DNA of 64,000 nucleotides. Origin: Sorex araneus. Lineage: Eukaryota; Chordata; Mammalia; Eulipotyphla; Soricidae. The translations under genes were made by a program, and so were the position numbers. This document shows, one piece after another, positions 31,301 through 42,466 of this stretch (within the stretch, counting starts at the first letter, position 1; every line of letters begins with the position of its first letter). The stretch spans positions 181,479,449 through 181,543,448 of the forward strand of contig NC_073305.1 in NCBI RefSeq assembly GCF_027595985.1. Direction: 5' to 3'. The notes below the pieces were generated by a model. That model was given only the letters and a program-made list of their open reading frames with translations. It did not search any database and had not been told where the DNA came from.

Positions 31301-32039
31301 AACAGATCCTGCCAACTTGCCAGACCCTTCCTAGGGGCTAGCAAACATGAACTTTCCTTCTAGTGTGTTAAAGGAATTAAATGATGACTGCATATATTAT
31401 TCATTGATGCCTTCTACAGGCAGTGAATACAGGACAGTCGGAGAACTTCATTAAATAGAAATGAATGTGAAACAACCCCTGAGTCAACTGAAACCAAATA
31501 GCCCCAGATTATCTAAATCTAGGATTAGAAACAATTAAATGTAAGACTATTCAGTCATTGATCCATTAACAAAGACTTGGACTAAATGTACAGGGCAATA
31601 TAAATGTCATAGGATGATTGAATTCCATGTCATGCTCTCTCCTCGATATTTGTGAGAACAAAAGCCTCTATGAGACATATTTCCTATTTTCCGTTTGGAG
31701 TTGGAACCAAGAATTGACTGACTTCACTGACTTTTTCTCCTCATCTAAATCCTGGTTTTACCTATTGCTGTTTTGTCTTGATTTTTAGGTTTTTTTATAC
31801 TGTAGGCTGTTATTGTGTTCACATGTAGAGTTCTGAATATACATGTTTTACCACCTCATTGCCTCCAGAGTGGCCAGAACTTTCTCCCAAGGACCTCATG
31901 TCACTTCCATTTCACCTCATCACTCTCCTGCTCCCCTACTCCCACTGTTAATAAGTTTTGTGATCCAGGACCAGAGTTTGTCCTGGTTCAGTACTCTTTA
32001 TTCCTTAGTCCGGACTCTTGGTGTTTCACAGATGAGTGA
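31301..32039. other. Unique DNA
   Basis: Nothing recognised. Confidence 0.5.
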
Positions 32040-32640
32040 GTCCATCTGATATTGTCCCTTTTCTCTCTGTTTCCTTTCACTTAACATGATGCCCTCCATT
32101 TCCAACCAGGTTTCAATGAACAGCAAGATTTCTTCCTTTTTACAGCTGCATAGTAGTCCATTGTACATTTACACACAACTTCTTCATCTATTCATATATT
32201 GTTGAACATTTGGTTATTTCCATATCTTGGCTATTACACTATGGACTGCAATGAATGTAGATGTGCACTTATCTTTTCAAATGAATGTTTTTGTGTTTGG
32301 GGATAGACATGAAGAATTGGAATCATTGCATGATATGAAAGCTCTATTCTTACTTTTTTGAGAGATCTCATACTGTTTTCCATAGAGGCTGAGCCAGATA
32401 AAATCCCAACTAACGGTGCAGAAGGGCTCCTTTCTCACCACATCCCACCAACATCGGTTATGTCCGGCCTCTTGGACAGATCTGTCCTCTCACAAGTAGC
32501 TCACTGTTGTTTTGGTTTGTATTTCCCTGATGCAAGGGACAATGAACACAATCATATGCCTCCTGGCCTTCTGCATATTCTTCAGGGAAGTTTAATCATC
32601 TCTTCTCCTTATTTTTGAATGAGATTGTTGGTTTCTTTGG
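32040..32640 (-). mobile_element. L1 ORF2 end, antisense, older
   Basis: The complement reads through mammalian L1 ORF2/3' sequence: GCATAGTAGTCCATTGTACA, CCATATCTTGGCTATTACAC, TGCACTTATCTTTTCAAATG, AGAGATCTCATACTGTTTTCC and CCACCAACATCGGTTATG. It covers more of ORF2 than other copies but is frameshifted throughout. Confidence 0.75.
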
Positions 32641-33040
32641 TGGCCATTCTGAAGCTTTTCAGAGTATCTTTCTGCATTAGGTGAGGGACAGCTCTCAGCC
32701 ATGAGCAGTCACCAAATTGATGGGAGAACAAGAAAGGCTGAAGAAAATAATTTAGTAATTCCCTAGAGGGGGTCCAGAGAAAACAAACCCTTGGACTATG
32801 ACAGAAGAACTGAAGTTCCGTGTGAAAGGGTGGGGACAACAGGACTGGGACATCTAGGGTGGACAGGAAGGACGCAGGGACAGAGGAAAAAGCTTTGAGG
32901 CACATTTGTGGTAGTTATGGTACAGAAACTTTAATGCCAAAAGCATAAATGCCATCACTGATGCAAACCATATTTCCTGAATAATAGGAATAGATGAAAA
33001 TAGTCACTCACTGAAACACAGTTCCAAAGTATGGGATGCA
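32641..33040. other. Unique DNA
   Basis: Adjoins the antisense L1; the first ~50 bp may belong to it. Confidence 0.45.
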
Positions 33041-33212
33041 GGGGCCAGAGAGATAGTACAGAGGGTAGGGTGCTTGTCCTGCATGTGGCTGACCCAAGTT
33101 CAATCCCCAGGATCCCATATGGTCCCCTGAGCACTGTCAGGAGTGATTCCTGAGCACAGAGCCTGGACTAAGCCCTAAACACTAACAGCTGTGGCCTGTA
33201 AATAAACCCAAA
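33041..33212 (+). mobile_element. SOR SINE, middle-aged
   Basis: GGGGCCAGAGAGATAGTACA to AGCTGTGGCCTGTAAATAAA. Confidence 0.82.
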
Positions 33213-33419
33213 AAATTACTGGGGACATCAGGGAGTTGCTCATTTGTTAACTCACTTAGTCTTTCTTCATGCATTAAACATACATTCAATTCTTGTTCCT
33301 GCCAAATAATTTTCTAGATATGTAAAGACCCAAAGCCAAAAATAAGGCATGCTCCTTATCTACAAGAAGACCACAGGAAGATCCATCAGGAAAAAGAGTT
33401 GGTCAGAAATCACTGTGGA

Positions 33420-33535
33420 CCAGGGAGAGAATCCAAAGGACAGAAGCACTCACTTTGCATGTGGAAACCCCAGGTTCAATTCCCAGCATCTTGTGACCCA
33501 GAGTACTGCAAGGAGTAGGTAGATCCCAGGAAGTC
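33420..33535 (+). mobile_element. SOR-type SINE, partial
   Basis: CAGGGAGAGAATCCAAAGGA head and CAGGTTCAATTCCCAGCATC; the 3' module is lost after CAAGGAGTAGGTAGATCC. Confidence 0.6.
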
Positions 33536-33614
33536 AACTCATGATTATCACTGAGCTGTGTTTGACTCACAAATATATTGTCTGGAGTAATAGAGCTTGG
33601 ATTCACTGAGAAGA

Positions 33615-33815
33615 TGAATTAAATGGGAGAGAGAGAGAGAGAGAGAGAGAGAAGAAAAGTGGGTTGGGAAGTTAGCAGGAAGGAAATTGTGGATATTGGT
33701 GATGGGAAATATACACTGGTGAAGGGATGGGTGTTGGAACACTGTATGACTGAAACCCAATCATGGACAACTTTTGAACTATTTATCTTGCAGTGATTTA
33801 ATAGAAAAAAAAATT
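33615..33815 (+). mobile_element. L1 3' end with a GA tract
   Basis: A GA dinucleotide tract (33630-33653) in the usual purine-rich position is followed by TACACTGGTGAAGGGATGGG, AACACTGTATGACTGAAACC and a degenerate AATAGAAAAAA end. Confidence 0.85.
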
Positions 33816-34051
33816 TAAGAATACATGAAAAAAAAAGTCACGCTTGCTCTTCAAGTCCATGTTCCCCCCTGCACACGTATCTCACTTGCTCCTCTCTTTC
33901 TTTGCTGCCTGTTTCCACTCTGGAGAAACCTGTGTTCTCTCTTAAACTTCTTGCTTTCTCTCCCCGTACATCTTTTGAAATAAGTTGTAATAAAAACTAT
34001 ATTGCTTAAAGATAAAAGATTAAGAAGTCATTTCCCATCTCTGAGAAATAG

Positions 34052-34218
34052 AAGAGTTCTGTTTTTGGCCACATCCAGTTGTGCTCAGGGCTTACTCCTG
34101 GCGTGCACTCAGGGATCATTCCTGGCAGGGTTGGGACATTATGGAATACTCGGGATAGAACCTGGGTTGGACACATGCAAGGCAAGCACCCGACCCACTG
34201 TACTATCTCTCAACCCTA
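34052..34218 (-). mobile_element. SOR SINE, middle-aged
   Basis: TTTTTGGCCACATCCAGTTG to GTACTATCTCTCAACCC. Confidence 0.8.
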
Positions 34219-34754
34219 GGAGAAAGCCCCTTAGAAGAGGGATAGTGAAGAAACGGCCTGGAGTCTTCATAGCTAAGCAAATCGGGCCTAAACACCAACA
34301 AAGGCAACTTTCCTAGATAATTCCAACACTTCCCGACTTGTCTGGGAAGCGATTCTTCTGGTCCAGGGACCATCTCCTCCTCCAATCTGTGGCCAGCCAG
34401 AGGAACTCCTCCCTTCATTTGCTGTCACCCTGGATGTGTTTATTTTTCATCATTGTCGCTAATTCATTAACCTCGCTCAGAGGAATGCGGGCTCATCAAA
34501 GGACCGTTACCAATACTTGTGTCAGTTTTCCGACTTAATTTCTCACCATGGAGGAGAAGCCACAGAGCTGTGGGATGTTTCTGTTTCATGAGCACAGAGT
34601 TTTTCCTCACATTCCTGGATTCCTGGATGAGAAAGAAAATTAACGACTGCAAAATATTATTATACATACATGTATATATTGGATAGTTTTATATATAAAT
34701 ACATAATTCTGCCTAATTTTATAAATAATAAATTATATATATTATAAAATATAT
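34219..34754. other. Unique DNA, AT-rich right end
   Basis: TA-rich from 34655 to 34755. Confidence 0.5.
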
Positions 34755-34915
34755 AAAACAGAGGTGGAAGGGAAACTGGGGACACTGGTACTGGAAAATT
34801 ACAATGGTGAAGGGATGGGTGTTGGAACATTTTATGACTGAAGCACAATCATGAACGATTTTATAATGCTCTATCTCACGGTGATTCAATAAAAATTATG
34901 AAAATTTTGAAAATG
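34755..34915 (+). mobile_element. Short L1 3' end
   Basis: GGGACACTGGTACTGG, GTGAAGGGATGGGTGTTGG, CTCACGGTGATTCAATAAAA, embedded in AT-rich DNA. Confidence 0.85.
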
Positions 34916-35149
34916 GATGTGCTCTATGCAATAATGATGATAATGATGCAATAACAATGACAACCATTTCTTGGTAATTGGTTCATTAAATACTTTGAAC
35001 TAGTTTAAATAGATATAAAACATATTTTATATGAATATATAAAGTTATAAATATATAAAACATTTAATATGAATATATAATCATAAACATACAAAATAGA
35101 TTTATATATAATTATACAAAAATTATATATAAATGTATTTAATTGGACA

Positions 35150-35312
35150 CTTTTAAGCTACCAGGAGTATCTCGCCTGCATGGCAGAGCCTCACAAGCTA
35201 CCCGTGGCGTATTTGATATGCCAAAAACAGTAAAAACAAGTCTCACAATGGAGACGTTACTGGTGCCCGCTCGAGCAAATCGATGAGCAACAGGATGACA
35301 GTGACAGTGACA
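35150..35312 (+). mobile_element. RTE-tailed SINE, 5'-truncated, subfamily B
   Basis: Starts inside the body at AGCTACCAGGAGTATC and continues to CACAATGGAGACGTTACTGG and a GACAGTGACAGTGACA tail. It lacks the whole tRNA-like head. AT-rich sequence lies on the left and a perfect hairpin follows 12 bp to the right. Confidence 0.85.
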
Positions 35313-35324
35313 TGTATATAAAAT

Positions 35325-35364
35325 CTCAGGTCAGAACTCAAACAATGTTGAGTTCTGACCTGAG
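35325..35364. repeat. Perfect inverted repeat, 19-bp arms, 2-nt spacer
   Basis: The left arm at 35325-35343 starts CTCAGGTCAG; the right arm at 35346-35364 is its exact reverse complement. It begins 12 bp after the tail of an RTE-tailed SINE. A hairpin with almost no loop. Confidence 0.95.
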
Positions 35365-35365
35365 T

Positions 35366-35452
35366 TCCCGGGGAACCAAACAATGCCAAGAACTGAACCC
35401 CAGCTTCCTGCATTCACCACATGCCGTCAGCCTCCGCCCACTGGCCTCTCTC
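35366..35452 (-). mobile_element. SOR-type SINE, 5' half only
   Basis: GGGGAACCAAACAATGCC, AGAACTGAACCCCAGCTTCC, ACTGGCCTCTCTCTCAGC; starts right after the inverted repeat at 35325-35364. Confidence 0.45.
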
Positions 35453-35499
35453 TCAGCGCCATGAGCTATATTTATAACTTTAACTTTTAAGTGTAGGAG

Positions 35500-35626
35500 G
35501 GGGGCATACCAGGCAGTACTCAGGGATCAGTCCTGGTGGTGCTCAGGGAACCACAGGCACTGCCAGGGACCAAAACATAGTTGGCGAGTACAAGGCTTAT
35601 CCCGTGCACTATCACTCTGGCCCGCT
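35500..35626 (-). mobile_element. SOR-type SINE, old
   Basis: GGCAGTACTCAGGGATCAGT, GGGACCAAAACATAGTTGGC, GCACTATCACTCTGGCCC. About 25 bp of the normal 3' half are missing. Confidence 0.7.
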
Positions 35627-36209
35627 GCCTCCTATGTGCAAGTGTAATAAACACCGGGTGAGATATTCCTCACGAAAGAAGGTGGGCTTGGGATGGCTGC
35701 TTCCCTGGTGTGGCACCTGCAATCCCCGCTGAGCCTGCCCGGGCAGCCTGTCTCCACTTCTTCCCTGGCGTGCAGATGGTACGGCGGTCACCCTGTACCT
35801 TGACTCGGCTCTCTCCCCTCAGTCTCGAGGCACAGCCGGGGTCCAAAGGAGCACGGGGCCCACCCTGTTCCCTGCTGCTTCTGCAGCATCTTAAGTGCCT
35901 GGTAGATAACAGGATTCTGATCCTCATTAAATAAATGATTGGTTGAATTACCCCCAAATAGCTTTTCAGTCATCCTCTGGGTTTGCTGAAGAAACGTTAT
36001 CTGTTACCAGGGGAAGGAACCCAGTGAAACAGTTTAGGGCCGCTGCCCAGAGGACAAAAGGGCAAAACACTGATCAGAGAAGGAACTGGAGCTTGGGATA
36101 ACTATAAGGCATCACCCGTGCTGAATCTCACCGTCCTGTCCAGTGCCGGGGAAATACCGTCAGCAAGGAGGACCTTGCTCTTCATCCTACAACGTTAGAG
36201 CATCAAAAC
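35627..36209. other. Unique DNA
   Basis: Nothing recognised. Confidence 0.5.
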
Positions 36210-36217
36210 CAGGAGAC

Positions 36218-36389
36218 ACAGGGCCAGAGATAGTACAGCGAATAGGTCGTCTGCCTTGCACACGGCTGATGCAGGTTCAATCCCCGGCATCCCATATGTC
36301 CCCCAAGTACCACCAGGAGTAATTCCTGAGTGCAGAGCCAGGATAACCCCTGAGCATCACTGGGTGTGACCAAAAAAAAAAAAAAAAAA
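36218..36389 (+). mobile_element. SOR SINE, young
   Basis: GGGCCAGAGATAGTACAGCG to CTGGGTGTGACC, then an A17 tail. TSD CAGGAGAC at 36210-36217 and 36390-36397. Confidence 0.9.
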
Positions 36390-36460
36390 CAGGAGACGTT
36401 TTTGTTGGCAATTTTCTGAGCCCAAAGCAAGCAGCTAATGACAATTAAAAGTAAATGCAT

Positions 36461-36634
36461 TGGGGCTGGAGCAATAGTACAGCGGGGAGAGCGTTTGTCT
36501 TGCACACGGCCGACCCGGGTTCAATTCCCAGCATCCCATATGGTCCCCTGAGCACCGCCAGGGGTAATTCCTGAGTGCAGAGCCAGGAGTAACCCCTGTG
36601 CTTCGCCGGATGTGACCCAAAAAGCAAAAAAAAA
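36461..36634 (+). mobile_element. SOR SINE, young, with 14-bp TSD
   Basis: GGGGCTGGAGCAATAGTACA to GGATGTGACCCAAAAAGC and an A tail. TSD AAAAGTAAATGCAT at 36447-36460 and 36635-36648. Confidence 0.95.
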
Positions 36635-36648
36635 AAAAGTAAATGCAT

Positions 36649-37044
36649 CACTCTGTCCAATGGAGTAAAGGCAGCCAGGTTCTGCACACGGCCCAATTGG
36701 GCCAGTCACAGGGATGGGTGCTGGAAGGAGCTGCGGGGCAGTCTTGCGTATGTCCCCAGCACCCTGTGACCTCCCAAGCACTGTTAGGTGAAGGCCTAGA
36801 GGCTCCTGGGCATGGCTGGAGTTTCCTGCATGGTCAGCCTGAGCAACACCACATTCTCCAACCCTGCATTGAACCACCAATCCTGTTGACCAGGTAATCA
36901 CTGGTTTGGCCCCTGAGCCCCTGGAGCACCACTTGGGGAGGTCCCCTATAACGGATGCATGTTAGGGAAAGGTGGTTATAAAGGGCTGTGATAATATGCA
37001 CAAGCCCAGAGCAAGAAGGGCCTGTGGAGCACTTGTTTTGTCTT
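36649..37044. other. Unique DNA
   Basis: CTGAGCCCCTGGAGCACCAC near 36915 may be a scrap of an old SINE; otherwise nothing. Confidence 0.45.
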
Positions 37045-37178
37045 TGCTTGGGGACCCACACCCAGCTGTGCTCAGGGATCACTGCTGGTGGTCCTCAGAG
37101 GGTCATACATGGTCCCAGAGATTGAACCATGTCAGCCACTTGCAAGGTAAGTGCCCGAAGCCCTGTACTGACTTTCCA
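37045..37178 (-). mobile_element. SOR-type SINE, old
   Basis: CCCACACCCAGCTGTGCTCA, GAGATTGAACCATGTCAGCC; the head complement CTGTACTGACTTTCCAGTC is altered. Confidence 0.7.
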
Positions 37179-37200
37179 GTCTCATGGCTGTTGTTTTTTT

Positions 37201-37384
37201 GTTTTGTTTTGTTTTGTTTTTTGCTTTTTGGGTCACACCCGGCGATACACAGGGGTTACTCCTGGCTTTGCACTCAGGAATTACCCCTGGCGGTGCTCAG
37301 GGGACCATATGGGATGCTGGGATCCAAACCCAGGTTGGCCGTGTCAAGGCAAACTCCCTACCCGCTGTGCTATCACTCCAGCCC
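37201..37384 (-). mobile_element. SOR SINE, young, with TSD
   Basis: GCTTTTTGGGTCACACCCGG to GTGCTATCACTCCAGCCC. TSD CTGTTGTTTTTTT at 37188-37200 and 37385-37397; the A tail became TTTTG repeats. Confidence 0.93.
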
Positions 37385-37435
37385 CTGTTGTTTTTTTTTT
37401 TTTTAACTTTTATGAAACTTAAAGATTTCTCTTTA

Positions 37436-37594
37436 GGGGCTGGAGAGATAGCACAGCGGGTAGGGCGTTTGCCTTGCACGCGGCCGACCCGGGTTCAAAT
37501 CCCAGCATCCCATATGGTCCCCTGAGCACGGCCAGGGGTAATTCCTGAGTGCAGAGCCAGGAGTAACCCCTGCCAAAAAGCAAAAAAAAAAAAA
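37436..37594 (+). mobile_element. SOR SINE, young, with 15-bp TSD and a 3' deletion
   Basis: GGGGCTGGAGAGATAGCACA head. TSD AAAGATTTCTCTTTA at 37421-37435 and 37595-37609. About 20 bp (the GCATCGCCGGGTGTGACC block) are missing between AACCCCTG and CCAAAAAGC. Confidence 0.93.
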
Positions 37595-37609
37595 AAAGAT
37601 TTCTCTTTA

Positions 37610-38302
37610 ACCCATGCCCAAACATTGGAGTGTGCTTCTCCCAGAAAAAGGACTAAAAAACTGAATTGAATAAATGAGTCCATTTCTACCTGTGATGCAG
37701 TTGTGTTGCAAGGCTCTAGAATCTCAGTTATTAAATCTTTACTGCTTTGGCTTTCACAAAATGATTCATTTAGCCCGCAATATGGATTTACAAATTGCTC
37801 ATCTATTTCTGGACCTCGAGAGACGTTATACAGGAATTGAGTTCCAGTTGAGTAGCAGGTGGAATGGGCACAAAAAGTCCCTACACGTACAGATCGGGCT
37901 TAAAAGAGCACAGGGGTGTGAGGCGGCGAGCCATAAGTGTGCTGGGGGGCTGGGCTTTTGATGGTGACACCTCCCCCACCTTTACCCACAGAACACCAGC
38001 AGACACGTACAGGCGCTGGCCTGAGTAAGGAACAGACACCCCACACTCCTTATTCTCCCAGGAGAGAAGGGGACAGGGCTCTCCGGGGTGCTGTTGCTTC
38101 ACCCCAATCTTGTCTGATTCCTGGTGGGGCTGGAGGAGGGCCTCAGAGAGAGGGAATTAAGCGACACTGTGGGTTGACGGAGGCAACGGTGCAGCTTCTG
38201 AATGTTTATGGAATTGATCTGATGCTGGTTAACACTCCTTAAGGGTCAGAGGGGTGCTTTGGGGGTCTAGAGCACAGAGAGGTGCTAACTGGTGTCACAT
38301 AA
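37610..38302. other. Unique DNA
   Basis: Nothing recognised. Confidence 0.5.
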
Positions 38303-38370
38303 ACACACACACACACACACACACGCACACACTCACACACACACGCAGGCACGCACACGCACGCACGCAC
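38303..38370. repeat. CA microsatellite with CG interruptions
   Basis: CACACA with GCAC and GGCACGCAC variants. Confidence 0.92.
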
Positions 38371-38516
38371 TATTCTACCTCGCTCCTCCCAGTCGGCCCA
38401 GCAGGAAGCAGAGTGTCTGAGCAGGGAAGTCTCAGTTTACCCACGACATTTCCTAAAGTATATACCATCTTTGAAAAAACAAAAAATAATAATAAGGATT
38501 TATTGGAGCTGATAGT

Positions 38517-38703
38517 GGGGCTGGAGTAATAGCACAAGGGTAGGGCATTTGCCTTGCACGCGGGCGACCTCGGTTTGATTCCCAGCATCCCATATGGTCC
38601 CCTGAGCACCGCCAGGGGTAATTCCTGAGAGCAGATCCAGGAGCAACCCCTGTGCATCGCCAGGTGTGACCCAAAAAGAAAAAATAAAATAAAAGACACG
38701 ACC
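38517..38703 (+). mobile_element. SOR SINE, young, inserted in the head of an older SINE
   Basis: GGGGCTGGAGTAATAGCACA to GTGTGACCCAAAAAGAAAAA. TSD TATTGGAGCTGATAGT at 38501-38516 and 38704-38719. The duplicated target is itself a SOR head (GGAGCTGATAGTACAAGC). Confidence 0.95.
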
Positions 38704-38719
38704 TATTGGAGCTGATAGT

Positions 38720-38875
38720 ACAAGCAGGGCACTGGTCTTGCAGCAGACTGACCCGGGTTCAATCCACAACACCCCTCATTGTCCCCTAATCTAGGAATGA
38801 TCCCTGAGCACAGAACCAAAAGTAAGCCCTGATTACTACCCACTGTGGCTCAAAAACCAAAATAATAATAAAAAA
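38720..38875 (+). mobile_element. Older SOR-type SINE (host of the nested copy)
   Basis: Continues from the TSD: ACAAGCAGGGCACTGGTCTT, CCCGGGTTCAATCCACAACA, CACTGTGGCTCAAAAACC, then AAT repeats. Confidence 0.8.
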
Positions 38876-39424
38876 TTTTTTAAAGAAATAAATGGAACGA
38901 TTATCTGCCTACCGGGTTCTTAAAAACTGTTTCATTGTAGGCACTGTGGTTTCCAACACTGCAGATGGTGGTTTTCTGGCACAAAACGGTCCAGCACATC
39001 CTCCACCGCTTCCTTCCCCCCGCCCCCCACTCTGGATGCACTCAGGCTCAGCAATTAACACACTGGTGGGGGGGGGGGACCAACCCACCTCCGGATTAAG
39101 CAGGGCGAGGACCCAGGTGGGTGATGACAATCTACTGAAAAGGCTGCCTCTGGCGCTGGAAAGCCAGGTTTGCAAAACTCACCGGTTCAAAACTCTCCTT
39201 TCGGGAAAAAAAGAGGACGAGCAAACCCTCCTCATTACGAAGCTCATCCTCCTTGAAGGTGAGGCGAGGGACAGGACAGCAGGGCGATGGCCGGGGACGA
39301 GGCTTTGACCTCACGTCTGGGAACTAGAGGATCCAAACACTGTTTCCTGCACTGAACGGGACTGCCAACACTGACTTCTGAGCCGCTGCCTTAACTGACA
39401 CATGAAACACCCAGCCCCGGGCAC
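38876..39424. other. GC-rich unique DNA
   Basis: Contains a G run near 39067-39079; nothing else recognised. Confidence 0.5.
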
Positions 39425-39590
39425 CAATGACTCCGTACAAACGTTGGCACTTGGTGCACAGGCTCGGGGCTCAATCCCTGGCGCTGGGGTCCCCCGGCAC
39501 CCCCCAGGAGTTATTGATGCCTTATAAGCACGGAGCCAGGAAGAGTCCCTGAGCCTGGAGAGCTGCGGCTCCAAGCCCCCAAACCAAGGC
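39425..39590 (+). mobile_element. SOR-type SINE, old
   Basis: GGCTCGGGGCTCAATCCCTG at the B box and CACGGAGCCAGGAAGAGTCC; the 3' end is GCGGCTCCAAGCCCCC. Confidence 0.65.
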
Positions 39591-39962
39591 ACCTGGCCCT
39601 GACGCCCACCCTGCGCCTCCAGCCTGGCCCATTTCTCCTCCTTTCCCCGGCCCCACCTCCACACCAACTCGGGGCGCCTTTGCTCCGCCTACCCCCAAAG
39701 ATCTCCACTTCACAGATTCGTCTTGGCCCCCCACCCACTGTGGGCTCCGTCCCAGAGACCTTGAGGCTTCCGACGAAGCCAGGCACGTCCGGGGCTTTCC
39801 TGGCCTGTGTGTATTTGTGGGGGTGAGGCACGGGGGGTGGGGGGACAGCCCCTTACCGGCCGCTCCCCTCTGCAGTCTCTGCAGGTTCAGAGCCTTGAGG
39901 CTTGCAAGGGTGGAGCTGAGAAAGATGTGGCGAATTGGAGTCATCTCTCTGGGTCAAAGAAC
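39591..39962. other. GC-rich unique DNA
   Basis: Rich in CCCC and CpG, with overlapping minus-strand open frames of up to 140 codons but no domain. Confidence 0.45.
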
Positions 39963-40145
39963 CCCTGGAGCGATAGCACAGCGGGTAGGGCATTTGCCTT
40001 GCATGCAGCCCACCTGGATTCGATTTCCAGCATCCCTTATGGTCCCGGAGCACCACCAGGAGCCATCCCTGAGTGCAAAGCCAAGAGTAACCCTTGTGCA
40101 TCGCTGGGTGTGACCCAATAAGCAAAAAAAAAAAAAAAAAAAAAA
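39963..40145 (+). mobile_element. SOR SINE, young
   Basis: CCTGGAGCGATAGCACAGCG to GTGTGACCCAATAAGC with an A tail of ~22. The first few head bases are missing and no TSD is evident. Confidence 0.88.
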
Positions 40146-40458
40146 GCCCACCACAGCTGTGCCAGCTGCTGGCGGGGCCGCCTTGTGAAGGGGTCACCTG
40201 GAATCCCCGAGGCCCCTTCCTTTGGAAACCGAGGACCACCTGACCCTCCTGTTCCCTCACAACCCTTGCCAGGAAGAAATTCAGCTCTGACTGTTTCCCA
40301 CCCGCACTTCTGCCTGGCCCCCTGCCCTAGCCAGGGCCTCAGGGGAGCGTCAAGGGGGCAGGAGGGCCGCGCCCTTGTCAGCTGTGCTCACATAACAGAT
40401 GCCCCAGTGGCATGCGGCTGCCTGAGCAGGGCTCAAACTGGGACCCAGGGAGTCTCCT

Positions 40459-40789
40459 GGCAAAGAGATCACTGAGTCAGTGATGGTCGGAGGGATCGTT
40501 CGGGATGGGAGATGTGCGCTGAAAGTAGGTAAAGGACCAAACGCGATAGGCTCTCAGTATCTGTATTGCAAACCATCATGCCCAAAAGGAGAGAGAGAGT
40601 ATGGGGGAAAATGTCTGCCATGGAGGCAGGGGGAGAGGAGGGATGGTGCAGGAAAAATACTGGGGACATTGGTGGTGGAGAATGTGCACTGGTGGAGGGA
40701 TGGATGTTTGATTATTGTATGACGGAAACTCAGACATGAAAGCTTTGTAACTGCATCTCGGGGTGATTCAATAAAAATAAAAGGGGGTG
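40459..40789 (+). mobile_element. Young L1 3' end with TSD
   Basis: A clean 3' UTR from GATGGTCGGAGGGATCGTTC to CGGGGTGATTCAATAAAAAT. TSD GGGAGTCTCCT at 40448-40458 and 40790-40800. Confidence 0.92.
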
Positions 40790-40835
40790 GGGAGTCTCCT
40801 TCATGGCCTCAGCACTCTGTGCAAATGCCCCACTG

Positions 40836-41010
40836 GGGGCCAGGGAGATAGTACAGTGGGTAGGGCGCTTGCCTTGCGCTTGGCCCAAAGGGTTTCATTC
40901 CAGGCATCGCATATGGTCCCACAAGCCACGCCAGGAGTGACCCCTGAACCAAGAGTAAGCCCTGGGCACTGCCAGATGTGGACTCCCCCCCAAAAAAAAT
41001 AAAATAAAAA
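40836..41010 (+). mobile_element. SOR SINE, middle-aged
   Basis: GGGGCCAGGGAGATAGTACA; the B box is decayed (GGGTTTCATTCC). The CACAGAGCCAGGA part is shortened to CCAAGAGTAAGCCC. Confidence 0.8.
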
Positions 41011-42268
41011 CAGAAGTGTCCCATGGCTGTGTCTCCCCTGGCCGGTCTTTTGTGGCTTGGGATCAGCTGTGCCAACTGAAACACAGTCCGGAGGAAGGGG
41101 CCCTGGAGAGAGCGAGGTGGCATGGCCGTTCTGGGCTTCTATGGTCCAGAACTGTCATTTGCCTTGAGGACTATGGTGTTTCCAGGAATAAATCTGAAAG
41201 TCCAGGAAAGAACAGCCACTCTAGCACTGGCAAGAAAGGCAGGCGAAGACCTTCCTCGGGGAAAAGAGAGGCTCCCGATGCCCAGAGAAGGCTGGCACTG
41301 TGCAAAAGGCAGGCGTCGAGAAACGTCCCGATTCCCTTCCCCTAAAATGAAGCCAAAAGCCAACAGGCCCTCCCTCCCAAGCTCTCCGCCCACCCGGCCC
41401 ACTGCCCAGGGGCTGAGGACCTTCGCAAGAAGCAAAGAAGGAATTTTTTTTCCACCTCTCAAATCTAAACAGTGTTCTTCCTCCTCGGGTTTCATCAGCT
41501 TTTCTCACTTGTGATCGTTCTTTTCCCAGAAAGATAACGGTGACAGAGAATCTCTCTCCCCTGGACTGTGCCATTCACATCTGGTGTTAGAGTCGGTTCC
41601 AAATTCCTTTGTTGTTTCACTTCCTTGTAAGATTTTCCATAGGTAACAGTTTCTATTAAGTCCATAAATCAGCCATTTGCAGATGGCCTGGCCTTTTTTT
41701 TCTTTGTCATAAAATATCTTGCACAAGGTTCACTTCATCCACTTGATATTTTCATTGGGTCTATATATTTTTGCTCTGAGTCATAATAAATAATGTAGCA
41801 GACAAAAGACACATTCCCTGAGGCCAAGGGCAAGGAAGATTTTAAACACAGATTTCATTGAGTTGGACCTGCCCACAAGTGATATTAATAATTCCCCTTT
41901 GTAGACCACTTGAAGCCTATTTCGTTGAATGCAATATATAATTGTACAATTGGAAGTCTGGAAAACATGTTAGAATTCATCCCCTTCACCATCCCCTTTA
42001 CTTTTCCAGAAGAAGACACAACTGCTTGATGGGAAATTACTTTCCTGGAGCCTCCTGGTCGAAGGAAGCCCGGGAAAACAGTTTACCCCATTCACCGGCG
42101 AGGTTTGTCAGAGAAAAACAAAACAATGTTTAGTAAAACTGTTCCTCACACATCGTAGGACTTTTATGAATATCTGTTTACTCAACATTCGATTCATGAC
42201 AATTATGAAAAAGTCCTGGTAATAAATGTGGAAGAAGAACCAACTCACTTTTGCAGAATTCCAAACGT
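41011..42268. other. Repeat-free unique DNA
   Basis: 1.26 kb without recognised repeats; GC-richer left half, AT-rich right half. Confidence 0.5.
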
Positions 42269-42466
42269 GGGGCCAGAGAGAGAATACAGAGGTTCGAGCA
42301 TCCACCTTGCATGCAGCCCTGTTTGTTACTCAGCACCACTCTCATCGGCAGTGGAGTGCTTACCTTGCACGCAGCCAAGCTGGGTTTGGTCCCCAGAATC
42401 CCATACGGCCATCACCAGGAGTGATCCCTGAGCGCAGAGCCAGGAGTCAGCCCTAAGCACAGCTAG
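42269..42466 (+). mobile_element. Two partial old SOR-type SINEs in tandem (host)
   Basis: A first head (GGGGCCAGAGAGAGAATACA) breaks off after CTTGCATGCAGCC. A second begins near 42350 (GTGGAGTGCTTACCTTGCAC) and runs to CCTAAGCACAGC. Its final module reappears at 42648-42672 (GCACTGCTGGGTATGGCACA), beyond the nested copy. Confidence 0.7.

Noticed and set aside
31815..32049. Short plus frames as exons
   Set aside because: No splice signals in a sensible arrangement, and the right end enters an antisense L1.
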